The notes under the pieces are model-generated. The model saw only the letters and a program-made list of their open reading frames with translations, ran no database searches and was not told the origin of the DNA. The position numbers were made by a program, and so were the translations under genes. A DNA stretch of 64,000 nt from an uncultured Lachnospiraceae bacterium (GTDB lineage Bacteria > Bacillota > Clostridia > Lachnospirales > Lachnospiraceae): assembly GCA_910578885.1 (NCBI GenBank), contig CAJTSH010000012.1:1-64000 (forward strand). Direction: 5' to 3'. This document shows positions 51,681 to 61,286 of the stretch, piece by piece (position 1 is the first letter of the stretch; each line of letters begins with the position of its first letter).

Positions 51681-52673
51681 ATGAAAGTAAATATATATTA
51701 TGGCGGCAGAGGGCTTTTGGATGACCCAACACTTTATGTTATCAATAAGATGGAAGATGTTCTTCGGGAACTTCGCGTCAGTATAGAACGTTATAATATT
51801 TTTGAATATAAGAACAGTATTTCCACGCTTCCTCAGACTTTAAAGGAAGTAGATGGTATTATCCTTGCGACGACAGTAGAGTGGCTGGGCATTGGCGGAT
51901 ATATGACGCAGTTTCTGGATGCCTGCTGGTTATATGGCGATAAAGAGAGGATTAAGACGATTTATATGCAGCCGATTGTTATGTCTACTACCTATGGAGA
52001 ACGGGAAGGAGAAACGACACTTGCGAATGCGTGGGAGATTTTAGGCGGTCTTCCCTGCAGTGGTTTATGCGGATATGTAGATGATTTGGTAAGCTTTGAA
52101 GTGAATCATGAGTATTCTGGAATTATTGAGAAAAAGGCGGAAAATCTTTATCGGACCATATCGCAGAAGCAGAAGGGACTGCCTGCAAGTAATCAGGCGG
52201 TCGCAAGAACGGTACTGCGGACGCAGAAGCTGGATCTGACTCCGCAGGAGAGCGAGCAGCTTTCCAAATATGTATCGGATGATTCTTATGTGAAGCAGCA
52301 AAAAGAAGATATTGAAGAATTGGCATCTATGTTTAAGGGAATGCTAAATCAGCAGAATACAGATGAGTCAACGGCATATATTATTGATTTGGAAGCTCAT
52401 TTCGTAGCGCAGGAGAATTTTGCGGCTAAGTATTTGTTTGTGATAGAGGGGAAGAAAAAGCCGCTTTGTGTGGAAGTGGAGAATGGAGAATTGAATTGTC
52501 ATTACGGACAAGAAGAAGAGGTGGATGTCTATGCCAAGTTATCACCGGAGATTTTTGACAGCATTATCGCCGGGAGAATGACATTTCAGAGAGCCTTCAT
52601 GACGGGTGAGATGACAGCAAAGGGCAATTTTAAAACGCTTCGGATGCTGGATCAGATATTTATCTTTGAATAG
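51681..52673 (+). CDS. flavodoxin-like reductase fused to SCP2 domain
   Basis: 330 residues. The N-terminal half is a flavodoxin/NADPH-dependent FMN reductase-like fold (VNIYYGGRGLLDDPTLYVIN, DGIILATTVEWLGIGGYMTQF). The C-terminal hundred residues form an SCP2 sterol-carrier-like lipid-binding domain (DVYAKLSPEIFDSIIAGRMT, FMTGEMTAKGN). GGAGGAAG precedes ATG 51681; the frame is open further upstream through the hairpin repeat but without a site. Substrate unknown. It converges with the next gene with only 9 bp between stop codons. Confidence 0.82.
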   Translation: MKVNIYYGGRGLLDDPTLYVINKMEDVLRELRVSIERYNIFEYKNSISTLPQTLKEVDGIILATTVEWLGIGGYMTQFLDACWLYGDKERIKTIYMQPIVMSTTYGEREGETTLANAWEILGGLPCSGLCGYVDDLVSFEVNHEYSGIIEKKAENLYRTISQKQKGLPASNQAVARTVLRTQKLDLTPQESEQLSKYVSDDSYVKQQKEDIEELASMFKGMLNQQNTDESTAYIIDLEAHFVAQENFAAKYLFVIEGKKKPLCVEVENGELNCHYGQEEEVDVYAKLSPEIFDSIIAGRMTFQRAFMTGEMTAKGNFKTLRMLDQIFIFE

Positions 52674-52682
52674 AAGATGCTT

Positions 52683-53333
52683 CTAACAATTCAGTATCGG
52701 AAGTATGATGGTAAAGGTACATCCGTCGCCCGGACGTGAAACATAATTTAGAGTTCCGTGATGATTTTCGATAATCTGTTGGCTGATGGATAGGCCAAGA
52801 CCTGTTCCGCCCGGTTTGGAAGTGACAAAAGGAGAGAACAGAGTTTCTATAAGGTCAGAAGGAATTCCGCCTCCAAAGTCAATAATATCAATGGAAATAG
52901 AATGATTTTTCTGATAGGCATTAAGATGAATTGTACCTTGCATGTTCATAGATTCAAAGGCATTTTTAATGAGATTCATGATTGCCTGATTGAGGCGCAT
53001 GGAATCAGCTCCAATCATAGGAAGATTTTCTTCAATATTGCTTTTGCATTCACAGCCGTTATTGTCATTAAGGCTGCGGATAGACGCCAGAATGTTGTTT
53101 AACAGAAGGTTGAGATTAGTAGGCTGCAACACGAAATCAGAAGCAAAGTTTACCTGTGAGAGTTCCTGGACCATTTGTCTTAAATAATCGAGCGTATCCC
53201 TAGACTCTGTCCAATACTCGTATGCGGACAGTTCCGGATGTTGTTTTTCCAGAAGCTGAAGAGAGCTGTTGATGATTGTGATGGAATTCTTTATTTCATG
53301 AAATGCTTTAGCGTAATCTTCATTCGTTAACAT
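52683..53333 (-). CDS. small cytosolic sensor histidine kinase
   Basis: 216 residues with only the kinase core. The H-box is AFHEIKNSITIINSSLQLLE (His near residue 12) and the HATPase has NLIKNAFESM, DFGGGIP and GGTGLGLSISQQI. It has no membrane helix, PAS or HAMP domain, and no response regulator gene is adjacent, so it is an orphan. AGGAGG lies 9 bases before ATG. A palindrome ATATGAT-AGGA-ATCATAT lies in the promoter region (near 53360). Confidence 0.88.
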   Translation of the reverse strand: MLTNEDYAKAFHEIKNSITIINSSLQLLEKQHPELSAYEYWTESRDTLDYLRQMVQELSQVNFASDFVLQPTNLNLLLNNILASIRSLNDNNGCECKSNIEENLPMIGADSMRLNQAIMNLIKNAFESMNMQGTIHLNAYQKNHSISIDIIDFGGGIPSDLIETLFSPFVTSKPGGTGLGLSISQQIIENHHGTLNYVSRPGDGCTFTIILPILNC

Positions 53334-53475
53334 TAGGCGAAACCTCCTGAGTTTTATATGATAGGAATCATATAGGAATGATTGACAAGGAGAAGTTTAG
53401 CATGTTTATTTTCTAAAATCAATCAAATTTATACAACAAATCTCGACAAAAAACGATAAAGAAAGGAAGAGAAAA

Positions 53476-53895
53476 ATGAGAGATGATAACTGCATATTTT
53501 GTAAAATAATTAACGGAGCAATTCCATCCAATACGATTTATGAGGATGACACTTTTCAGGTGATTTTAGACGTGAATCCGGCGTCAAAGGGTCATGCGCT
53601 GATATTGCCAAAAGAGCATTATGCAAATCTTTATGAGATTGATGAAGAGGTTGCTGCACAGGCAATGAAATTGGCAAAGAAATTGGCGGCACATATGACA
53701 AAGGTCTTGAACTGTGATGGATTTAACATCCTGCAGAACAATGGAGAGGTTGCGGGTCAGACGGTTTTTCACTTCCATATCCATTTAGTTCCGCGTTATA
53801 AGGATGGTAAAAATAATGATATTTTAAAATGGACGCATGAAGAATTTACAGCAGAAGAATTGGCGGCAATCTGCCAGGAACTTTCACTTGCCTAG
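53476..53895 (+). CDS. HIT-family nucleotide hydrolase/transferase (HinT-like)
   Basis: 139 residues. The opening CIFCKIINGAIPSNTIYEDD and the histidine triad QTVFHFHIHLVPR (HxHxH) place it in the HIT branch that hydrolyses AMP-linked substrates such as adenosine phosphoramidates. AAAGGAAGAG precedes the ATG. Transcribed alone. Confidence 0.95.
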   Translation: MRDDNCIFCKIINGAIPSNTIYEDDTFQVILDVNPASKGHALILPKEHYANLYEIDEEVAAQAMKLAKKLAAHMTKVLNCDGFNILQNNGEVAGQTVFHFHIHLVPRYKDGKNNDILKWTHEEFTAEELAAICQELSLA

Positions 53896-53929
53896 AAGTT
53901 AACATATGATGGCAGCAGAGAAACGTACG

Positions 53930-53980
53930 CCGGCAAAAGAATCTTGTTTGTTAGCATGGCTAAAAAGCATCTTTTGCCGG
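53930..53980. terminator. bidirectional terminator between HIT and AraC genes
   Basis: CCGGCAAAAGA / TCTTTTGCCGG is a perfect 11-bp stem around a 29-base loop that holds an inner TTAGC-ATG-GCTAA hairpin. Confidence 0.65.
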
Positions 53981-53987
53981 ATGCCGT

Positions 53988-54881
53988 TCATTTTCTGGAG
54001 TGTTCTGTGCGAAATTGTTTCGGCGTCATGCCGTGTTTGCTGCGGAAGGCTTTAATAAAGTGGCTGCAATCGGAAAATCCGGTTTCCTGACTGATATAAT
54101 TGAGGTCGAGATTCGTAAAAAGCAGCAAATCCTCTGCCTTAGACAGACGTATGAATTCGATGTATTTCTTGCAGGATTGACCATATAATTCCCGAAAAAT
54201 CTTGGCGAAGTAGGAATAACTCATATGACATAGTTCGGCTAAATCTTCCACTTTTAGCGCCTCATGTGCATGGTTGTCAATGTATTCTGTAATGGAGTGT
54301 ATGGTATCTTCTTCTTTGGGCATCGCGAGAGATTGATCTGTATCGAATCCGTTTGTCCTCCAGAGCCGCAATACATAGGTAAGCAGTGTGTTGATACAGG
54401 ATTGCATCAAAATGCGGTAACCATATTCCTGCTCTTTCATTTCACTGTAGCACTTTTCAAAAAGTGTTTCGATAGGGATTCCTTCCAACGTTTCTGCTGA
54501 AAAGTATAGCGGAGCATGCGCATCTCCCTTCGCACAGCGAAAAAGAGAGTTAAAATGAATGCCGGAAAGAGTGTGCCCCGGTGCATTTGCAGAGGGAGAC
54601 AGTTGATTGATATCAAATTTTAGCACATAGTATTTTAAAGGTATATTTGTAGTGGAGTAAATGGAATGTATCTGCTGGGGAAGAAATAATATCATATCAT
54701 CTGGTTCCAACACATAGGTATTTTGGTCGCAGCTTATCATTGCAGTTCCCTCAAGCATAAAGAGGATTTCCATAAAGTAGTGCCAGTGGGGCCGCACTGG
54801 AAAAGTGTGTAATCTGGTATCGAATAAGAAACATTCGCATGGGGCATTTAAACGGTCGCTATATTCATAAAGGGAATTCAC
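53988..54881 (-). CDS. AraC-family transcriptional regulator
   Basis: 297 residues. The N-terminal cupin sensor domain (about 15-100: FPVRPHWHYFMEILFMLEGT) precedes the C-terminal pair of helix-turn-helices (about 195-292: VEDLAELCHMSYSYFAKIFR and YISQETGFSDCSHFIKAFRS, ending KHGMTPKQFR). The arrangement suits a sugar-responsive activator. The start is GTG 54881 with AAAGGATG upstream. It is divergent from the GH113-like gene, the most likely target (inference). Confidence 0.92.
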   Translation of the reverse strand: MNSLYEYSDRLNAPCECFLFDTRLHTFPVRPHWHYFMEILFMLEGTAMISCDQNTYVLEPDDMILFLPQQIHSIYSTTNIPLKYYVLKFDINQLSPSANAPGHTLSGIHFNSLFRCAKGDAHAPLYFSAETLEGIPIETLFEKCYSEMKEQEYGYRILMQSCINTLLTYVLRLWRTNGFDTDQSLAMPKEEDTIHSITEYIDNHAHEALKVEDLAELCHMSYSYFAKIFRELYGQSCKKYIEFIRLSKAEDLLLFTNLDLNYISQETGFSDCSHFIKAFRSKHGMTPKQFRTEHSRK

Positions 54882-55097
54882 GTTGTTAACATCCTTTCTA
54901 TTTCGTGTCAGAATCGTTTTTTACAATTTTTATAATAATTCATTATATCAACCCCAAGTGTAAAATGCTATATTTTTCTCAATGAAAAATCCTGTATAAA
55001 AACACCCATGTCACACACAATCGACAGCGCTATAATATATTCCGCATGGGGGGTGTATTGATACGATTGGATTTGAGAACGGAAAAGAGGAGTAGGT

Positions 55098-56060
55098 ATG
55101 GATTTGCGTTATATTTGTGGAATGAATTTCGCTCCGTTTGCAAAGGAGGGAAGTTTTTCCGGAGAGAAGGCTAGAAAAAGTCTGGCGCTAATGAAGGAAC
55201 GAACCAGCTCGGATTTTGTTATATTTGTTCCGAATGGACTGCAGGATACGCCGCAGTCAGAAAAAATCTGTTATACTTCCAAAGCAACCATGCAGGATGA
55301 TGAATTGAAGAGAATGATAGAATATGCACAGCGTCTTGGACTTCGGGTTGCATTAAAACCAACGGTGAACTGCAAGAACGGGGCATGGAGAGCATATGTA
55401 AGCTTTTTTAATGAGGATGTGCATTGTGAGCCAAAGTGGCAGAACTGGTTTGATTCTTATTCCGAGTTTCAACGGCATTATGCAGGCATTTCTCAGGAGA
55501 TGGGATGTTCTATGCACATTGCAGGATGCGAAATGGTGATGTCGGAGCATAGGGAGAAAGAGTGGCGTCAGGTGATTGCCGATATCCGCAGCGAATATCG
55601 GGGGCTTGTGTCCTATAATACGGATAAATATCAGGAACATAATGTGAAATGGTGGGATTGTGTAGACGTAATTTCTTCCAGTGGATATTATCCATTGTTG
55701 GAAATTGAGCAGGAGCTGGATCGGATCGAAAAAGTAGTGGTACAATATAATAAACCGTTCTTTTTTGCGGAAGCAGGCTGTATGTCGGTGGATGGCTCTA
55801 AGGATGTACCGAATAATTGGACGCTTCAGGGAGAGTTGGACTTCATGGCACAGGCGCTTTGGTATGACGCCATGATGACGGCATGTGAGAAGAGAGAGTG
55901 GTTCGGCGGATGGGCATTCTGGTCTTGGAGCGACAGGCTGTATGCCTTAAACCATGCGATGCAGAGGGGAGACTACGAAATATATGGCAAGCCGGCAGAG
56001 GAAGTGTTATGCCGGCATTATCGGGAAATTCAGGAAAGGATTCGGGGAAGCAGGAGATGA
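55098..56060 (+). CDS. intracellular GH113-like glycoside hydrolase
   Basis: 320 residues without signal peptide, a single TIM-barrel. The general acid/base is probably E145 (IAGCEMVMSEHREKEW) and the nucleophile E225 (FFFAEAGCMS), followed by GWAFWSWSD. These resemble GH113 beta-mannanases of similar size, but GH113 membership is inferred from motifs only. GAGGAGTAGG precedes ATG. A promoter candidate TGTCAC/TATAAT lies at about 55010-55037. Likely cuts imported mannan-type or related oligosaccharides under control of the divergent AraC protein. Confidence 0.7.
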   Translation: MDLRYICGMNFAPFAKEGSFSGEKARKSLALMKERTSSDFVIFVPNGLQDTPQSEKICYTSKATMQDDELKRMIEYAQRLGLRVALKPTVNCKNGAWRAYVSFFNEDVHCEPKWQNWFDSYSEFQRHYAGISQEMGCSMHIAGCEMVMSEHREKEWRQVIADIRSEYRGLVSYNTDKYQEHNVKWWDCVDVISSSGYYPLLEIEQELDRIEKVVVQYNKPFFFAEAGCMSVDGSKDVPNNWTLQGELDFMAQALWYDAMMTACEKREWFGGWAFWSWSDRLYALNHAMQRGDYEIYGKPAEEVLCRHYREIQERIRGSRR

Positions 56061-56083
56061 CGGTTATGGCAAATACAAAAAGC

Positions 56084-56122
56084 GCTGCCGCACATATGAT
56101 TAAAAATCATATGTGCGGCAGC
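56084..56122. terminator. bidirectional terminator between GH113-like and GH53 genes
   Basis: An 18-bp perfect stem GCTGCCGCACATATGATT / AATCATATGTGCGGCAGC with an AAA loop, T-rich on both outer sides. Confidence 0.95.
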
Positions 56123-56166
56123 TTCTTTTCTATTTATTTGGTTCTATGGTAATCCGGTGGATATTA

Positions 56167-59100
56167 TTATTTTTTCTTGATTGTTACAGTCTTTGTTTTG
56201 CTGTAAGCGCCGTAAAGTTTACCGCCTTTTACTCCTTTTACGGTTTTATATGCGCGAACCTTTACGTAATATTTCTTTCCTTTTGTCAGCTTGCTCTTTA
56301 TAGTCTTGCTGATTGTTTTATTGGACTTGATTGTTACGGTTGTTTTTTTCTTAAAGTTCTTCGTGGTGGAGTACACAATCTGGTATCCGCTTGCGGTGCT
56401 GTTACGTTTCCATTTTACTGTCATTTGTCCTTTTTTCGTACTCTTTACAGAGGAAATGGAGATTTTCTTTGGTGCAACAGTAATAGTAACCTTTTTGGAG
56501 CTTGCTGCATTGTAGTTTGCACTTGCAGCAGATTTAATGGTAATAGTTGCTTTTCCGGTTCCTTGGATTACTACTTTTCCGCTCGAATTAACAGTTACGA
56601 CCTTCGTTGAGCTGCTGGTGTAAGATAATGTTTCGCCCTTTGCAGTGGTAGCGCCGAGTGAAAATGCCTTATTGCCCATTACTTTTGCATAAGAACTCTT
56701 GCTTACCGTGATGCTCTTGGAAGCCTTAGCGATTGTGAAGGTTCCGGTTGCAGTGCCGGTGTATTTGTTCTTACCGGTAACGACAATTGTTGCCGTGCCG
56801 GCATAGAAGTTGTTGTTGTAAGCAACGGCGTAATCATTTGCAGTTAATACTTTTCCGTTCAAAGTAACGGTAACGGCCGGTGTTTTTGCAGTGCCGTCGT
56901 AGATATAGCTTGTTGTGGCAGGTCTGACGACAGCTCCGTTGATGGAGGTATTATCGGTAACTGACGAGTTTGCCGTGATACTGAAAGTGGCTGTGGCTGT
57001 GCCTGTGTAATCGCCGATACCTGTAATTGTAACGGTTGCGTTGCTGCCTGCATTGATGTTGTTGCTGTAAGCTACAGTGTAATCCGTACCTTTCGTCAAT
57101 ACTTTCCCATCAAGAGTAACGGTAACATTCGGAGTTTTAGCGGTTCCGTCATAGACGAAGCTGTTCGGATTCAATGTAATAACTGCAGTCTCCAGAGAAG
57201 TTTTTTCACTGGAAGCTTCTTTAATGAAGAAGGATGTTGTCTTTAATCCGGTATAATTGCCTTTACCGTTAATAATAACGGTAGCATTGCCTACGTTCGT
57301 GTTGTTGCTGTAGTCTACAGTGAAATCCGTATCTTTCGTTAAAGTAGTGTCGCCAAGAACAACGGAAACATCCGGAGTTTTAGGGGTTCCGTCATAAACG
57401 AAGCTGTCAGGCGTTACTGTGATTGATGCGTACTCAAGAGAAGCAGCGGTAATCGTAAATGATTTGTTAACTGTACCGGCATAATCTCCTTTACCTGTAA
57501 TGGTAACAGTAGCAGTACCAGCGTCTGTATTATTGCTGTAGTCTACAGTGAAATCCGTATCTTTTGTTAAAGTAGTTTCATCAATAATAACGGAAACATC
57601 CGGAGTTTTAGGGGTTCCATCATAAACGAAGCTGTCAGGTGTTACCGTGATCTCAGCATCGTCTAATAGAATCTTTTCGCCATCAGTAATGGTAAAGCTG
57701 GCTGTCTTTGTGCCGCTGTAATTGCCATCGCCTGTTACGGTAACAGTAGCGGTTCCGATCTCAGTGTTGTTGCTGTACGCAACAGTGAAATCCGTATCTT
57801 TTGTTAAAGTTTTATCACCAAGCGTAACAGTGACAGTCGGCTCTTTTGCCGTTCCGTCATAGGCGAAGCTGCTTGGAGATAATGAAATAATTGCATGTTC
57901 CAGTGAAGCGGCAGAAATTGTAAATTCTTTTGTAATCTCGCCTGTGTAATTGCCCTTACCGGTGATTGTTACAGTGGCAGTTCCAACATTGATATTGTTG
58001 CTGATGTCTGTATCATAATCCATTTCAGGGCTTAAAGTCGTGCCGTTTACAACAACAGTGATTGCCGGGATCTTTGCCGTTCCGTCATATTCAAAGGAAG
58101 CCGGGCTTAAGGTGACATCATTCTCTGTGATAGCGATAGATGTTTGCTCACCTATAGTTACCTTGCAGTGTGCGGACAAGTTGCTTCCGTCACGGGTAGC
58201 AGCGGTAATTATTGCTTCGCCGCTTTCTGCTACGGCAGTAATCTTGCCGGAAGCATCAACAGTAACAATATCAGAATCGCTGCTTGACCATGTTGGCTTT
58301 ACGTCGGTAGCTCCGTCGGAAAGCGTGTAGGTGAGTGTTTGGCTTTCTCCTTGATTCAGATTGACGTACGTTTGAGTGAGCTTGAAACTTGTTGCCTTTG
58401 TTAATTCTCCTACGAAATTCAAATTTACGTCATCAACCGAGCCCCATGTACCTGTAGGTGCATCAACGGTAACAGTAACCGTGAGCTCGTCACCAGCTGC
58501 CGCAGCAATTTCATCTGTTGCAGCTTCTTTCCATTCAGCCCAGCCTGATAGTGTTGCTGCTTTGCCGGTAGCGGATGCCTCAGTATTCTGGTTGGTTAAG
58601 GTGACTTGCATTTTCTGGTTGCTTGTTTTATTGCCTTGTATAAACATACTTGCTTTGTAGATTCCTGCATCTTTCACTGTAACAGTCTGACTGATTTCAA
58701 AATTTACAACTTTACCGTTGCTTCCATCAAAATGAAGTGCGGCGGAACCAGTCTTTGCATCTTTGTACTGACCAGACAAACCAATATTTCCGTCTTTTGG
58801 TGTCCAGCCGTTCAGGCTTTTTTCTTCAAACCCGCCATTGGTTAATAAGTTTTCCCGTGCGACCTTGATTGCGCACATGACGGTTTTTGTATCTCCATTA
58901 AAAGAAACTGAGCCTTTAATCGTGGACGTGCCAACAGTTGAACCGGTAGTATCGGTGATCGTGTCTGTGTTCCAGCTGACAGCGAGATCTTCCGTCGTTC
59001 CGTCATTGTAAGTTCCTTTTACGGTAGCGGGGAGCTTTGCAATGATATCTGCCTTTGATGTACCAAAATCTACATCAATGCTTGCATTTTCTATAGCATC

Positions 59101-61128
59101 CAGAGCTTTTTCTGCTTCGGCGCCTGTATGAACATATTTAAATACATTCAAAGAAGCAAGTGGTTTGCCTGTAAAATCAAACAAGGCCTGATTGTCAACC
59201 GCAGAACCTCCATACCATTGTCCGGCATCTTTAGGGTCATATTCTGCTGCAAAGGAAGATGCCCAACCGGAACCAAATTCTTCCCATTTGGCTTGGTTGT
59301 CTGCCAATACTTCGGCAGCGTTTTCAGCGTCTTTGTCATATATCTGAACCGGCAGCCATGCAGGTTCCCAATACATAACGCCGATTCCGGCATCGCCTAC
59401 ATTTGCAACAGCTTGGATAACGCTGCTGATTTCATCTGCCTGACCTTGAACACTAAAACGGTATCCGATAGATGTATCATCATTATTGCCGACTCTTACG
59501 GTGTTATCGTGACCGTCACCGTCATCCAAAGTGTATGCCCATGAAGTTTCAGCAACCATTACTTTTTTGTTGTAGGTAGTTGCAACGCTTTTCAGTACAT
59601 TTGTTAAATTGTCTAAAGTTCCATGCCAGTATGGATAGTAGGAAGATGCAAATACATCATAATCTACGTTATTTGAATTTAAGTAAGAAGCTATTCCCGC
59701 ATATTTGCCTGCAGTTTCAGGGTTAGTAAAATGGAGGGCTACAAGAATATCTTTTTTCGTGTTTTCAGCTACTGTACGGACCGCGCTGCTGCCGGCATTA
59801 AAAATTTTGCTCATATTAGCCTGCGTGGTTTCACCGCAGATTGCACCGGTGGTTTCATTTCCAATCTGTACCATTCCAACGTCTACACCGGCATTGATAA
59901 TATCAGTCAGACTTTCCGTGGTCCAGTCTTTGACTAGAGTTACTTTTTCATCAACGGTCTTGCCTGCCCATGCTTTCGGAGCCTGCTGCTTGCCAGGATC
60001 AGCCCAGAAATCGGAATAGTGGAAGTCAATTAACACTTTCATACCTGCATCTGTTGCATATTTTCCGATTGTTTTTGCTTTTTCTACGTCATTATTTCCG
60101 CCGCCGTAGCCGTTCTTATCAGCATCATAAGGATTATTCCATACACGGATACGGATATAGTTAACGCCTGCGTCTGCCAGCTGGTTAAAAAATGCCTGAT
60201 CCTCAATGTTGTTTCCATTCCAATCCTTAAATACTACGCCGCTGTCCCGGAGGCTGACATACGAAGAAACATCCACGCCCATGATGAAGTCATTGCTGAG
60301 ATTTTCTATTTTATCTACAAAGATGCCGGCATCTGTCACTATATCTGCGGCAACCAATGAATTTTTTGCGGCCTGCAGTGCAGAGATTGCATTCTTTACA
60401 TCATCCACAGTTTTGCTGTCTGCGTTATTGAGTACTGCTTTTGCATTGTTTAGCGCAGTCTGGAAGTCAGACCATCCATCTTCTTTGTAGTCGGATTCAT
60501 TCAATGCATTGCAAGTATCAACAAGACTTTGCAAATCTGTTAAGAATGTTGATTTTCCGTCATCATCGGATCTGGTCACGATGATGTCGTCAAATGTCAC
60601 AAATTTCTCAAGTGTCAGTGTAATTGTGACAACGAGTGTTGAAGTGTCAGTGATATGAAGCGTTTCGGTGGCATTTTCTTTTGGAGCCCCCCAAGAACCG
60701 AAGACAATCTCTGAGGCTATTGAATTGTCCGCATTGTTTTTTTCGGCTAAGGAAATAGTAGCAGTAGCATTGGAGTCTTTTCCGGCTTTTATGTATGCCT
60801 GATAGTATCCTGCTGTTGCATTTGGAATCTCATGCGTAAAGGTCATTGGTGTAGAAGCCCCATGCCAAAGAGCCCAATATTTACCGGAATAACCGGCTGA
60901 AGCATCGTTCTGAGTTTCATTTGTTGTTACTACTACATCACCGACGTTCGTCCAATCCGACAACCCGCCGTTGCTGTCAAAATCACATGTGTAAACAGTT
61001 TCATTTTCCGCAGCCCAGACAGAAGCGGTTCCCCCGCCCGGTATCCAAGAGAGATTCGGCTGCGTAAACACAGTTGCTGCTGCCAGAAAAACTGCCAGCG
61101 TTCGTTTTAGAAATTTGTTTCCTCCCAT
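56167..61128 (-). CDS. secreted multimodular GH53 endo-beta-1,4-galactanase
   Basis: 1653 residues. A signal peptide (1-40) is followed by a CBM-like sandwich (about 46-190), a FIVAR-like helical segment (195-258) and the GH53 barrel (about 270-640) with acid/base E425 (VQIGNETTGA) and nucleophile E527 (VMVAETSWAY). Then come a Big_4-like domain (about 675-755), a CBM (about 757-905), Big_2, six tandem YDGTAK repeats, a Big_2-like domain and an Fn3 ending TVTIKKK. Predicted to cut arabinogalactan/galactan side chains of pectin. GGAGG lies 8 bases before ATG. The leader has a hairpin pair and a terminator (61208-61266), so expression may be attenuated. Confidence 0.94.
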   Translation of the reverse strand: MGGNKFLKRTLAVFLAAATVFTQPNLSWIPGGGTASVWAAENETVYTCDFDSNGGLSDWTNVGDVVVTTNETQNDASAGYSGKYWALWHGASTPMTFTHEIPNATAGYYQAYIKAGKDSNATATISLAEKNNADNSIASEIVFGSWGAPKENATETLHITDTSTLVVTITLTLEKFVTFDDIIVTRSDDDGKSTFLTDLQSLVDTCNALNESDYKEDGWSDFQTALNNAKAVLNNADSKTVDDVKNAISALQAAKNSLVAADIVTDAGIFVDKIENLSNDFIMGVDVSSYVSLRDSGVVFKDWNGNNIEDQAFFNQLADAGVNYIRIRVWNNPYDADKNGYGGGNNDVEKAKTIGKYATDAGMKVLIDFHYSDFWADPGKQQAPKAWAGKTVDEKVTLVKDWTTESLTDIINAGVDVGMVQIGNETTGAICGETTQANMSKIFNAGSSAVRTVAENTKKDILVALHFTNPETAGKYAGIASYLNSNNVDYDVFASSYYPYWHGTLDNLTNVLKSVATTYNKKVMVAETSWAYTLDDGDGHDNTVRVGNNDDTSIGYRFSVQGQADEISSVIQAVANVGDAGIGVMYWEPAWLPVQIYDKDAENAAEVLADNQAKWEEFGSGWASSFAAEYDPKDAGQWYGGSAVDNQALFDFTGKPLASLNVFKYVHTGAEAEKALDAIENASIDVDFGTSKADIIAKLPATVKGTYNDGTTEDLAVSWNTDTITDTTGSTVGTSTIKGSVSFNGDTKTVMCAIKVARENLLTNGGFEEKSLNGWTPKDGNIGLSGQYKDAKTGSAALHFDGSNGKVVNFEISQTVTVKDAGIYKASMFIQGNKTSNQKMQVTLTNQNTEASATGKAATLSGWAEWKEAATDEIAAAAGDELTVTVTVDAPTGTWGSVDDVNLNFVGELTKATSFKLTQTYVNLNQGESQTLTYTLSDGATDVKPTWSSSDSDIVTVDASGKITAVAESGEAIITAATRDGSNLSAHCKVTIGEQTSIAITENDVTLSPASFEYDGTAKIPAITVVVNGTTLSPEMDYDTDISNNINVGTATVTITGKGNYTGEITKEFTISAASLEHAIISLSPSSFAYDGTAKEPTVTVTLGDKTLTKDTDFTVAYSNNTEIGTATVTVTGDGNYSGTKTASFTITDGEKILLDDAEITVTPDSFVYDGTPKTPDVSVIIDETTLTKDTDFTVDYSNNTDAGTATVTITGKGDYAGTVNKSFTITAASLEYASITVTPDSFVYDGTPKTPDVSVVLGDTTLTKDTDFTVDYSNNTNVGNATVIINGKGNYTGLKTTSFFIKEASSEKTSLETAVITLNPNSFVYDGTAKTPNVTVTLDGKVLTKGTDYTVAYSNNINAGSNATVTITGIGDYTGTATATFSITANSSVTDNTSINGAVVRPATTSYIYDGTAKTPAVTVTLNGKVLTANDYAVAYNNNFYAGTATIVVTGKNKYTGTATGTFTIAKASKSITVSKSSYAKVMGNKAFSLGATTAKGETLSYTSSSTKVVTVNSSGKVVIQGTGKATITIKSAASANYNAASSKKVTITVAPKKISISSVKSTKKGQMTVKWKRNSTASGYQIVYSTTKNFKKKTTVTIKSNKTISKTIKSKLTKGKKYYVKVRAYKTVKGVKGGKLYGAYSKTKTVTIKKK
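56735..58140 (-). repeat. six tandem YDGTAK Ig-like repeats in GH53
   Basis: Six units of about 75-85 residues share [FY]xYDG[ST]xKxP, TLTKDTD[FY]xVxYSNN and TATVTITGKGxYxG. Units 3 and 4 are the most alike. They resemble MBG/YDG-type extracellular Ig-like domains and probably form a stalk. Confidence 0.85.
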
Positions 61129-61207
61129 ATTTTTTCCTCCAAATTAAAAAAATGCTTTTTAGAGTGACGTTATAGAAATTTCCGGTGCGAAGACTTCTAT
61201 AAAATAA

Positions 61208-61236
61208 TGAAAAAAAATGACGGCGCCAGTCATTTT
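61208..61236 (-). terminator. terminator-like hairpin in the GH53 leader
   Basis: On the minus strand AAATGAC-TGGCGCC-GTCATTT is followed by a T-run. It lies between the candidate promoter (61287-61315) and the gene, so it would act as an attenuator. Confidence 0.55.
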
Positions 61237-61243
61237 AGTAACC

Positions 61244-61266
61244 AAGCGCAACACAATGTTGCGCAA
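61244..61266 (-). promoter_or_regulatory. TTGCGCAA box pair in the GH53 leader
   Basis: AAGCGCAA (61244) and TTGCGCAA (61259) form the perfect inverted repeat GCGCAACA-CAA-TGTTGCGC. It can be a protein operator or an RNA hairpin just ahead of the terminator. Confidence 0.55.
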
Positions 61267-61286
61267 TCGGTTGTTCTTTTGATATA

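Noticed and set aside
56735..58140. Regular repeats as a CRISPR array
   Set aside because: The period is about 225-250 bp, in frame, and encodes Ig-like protein domains.
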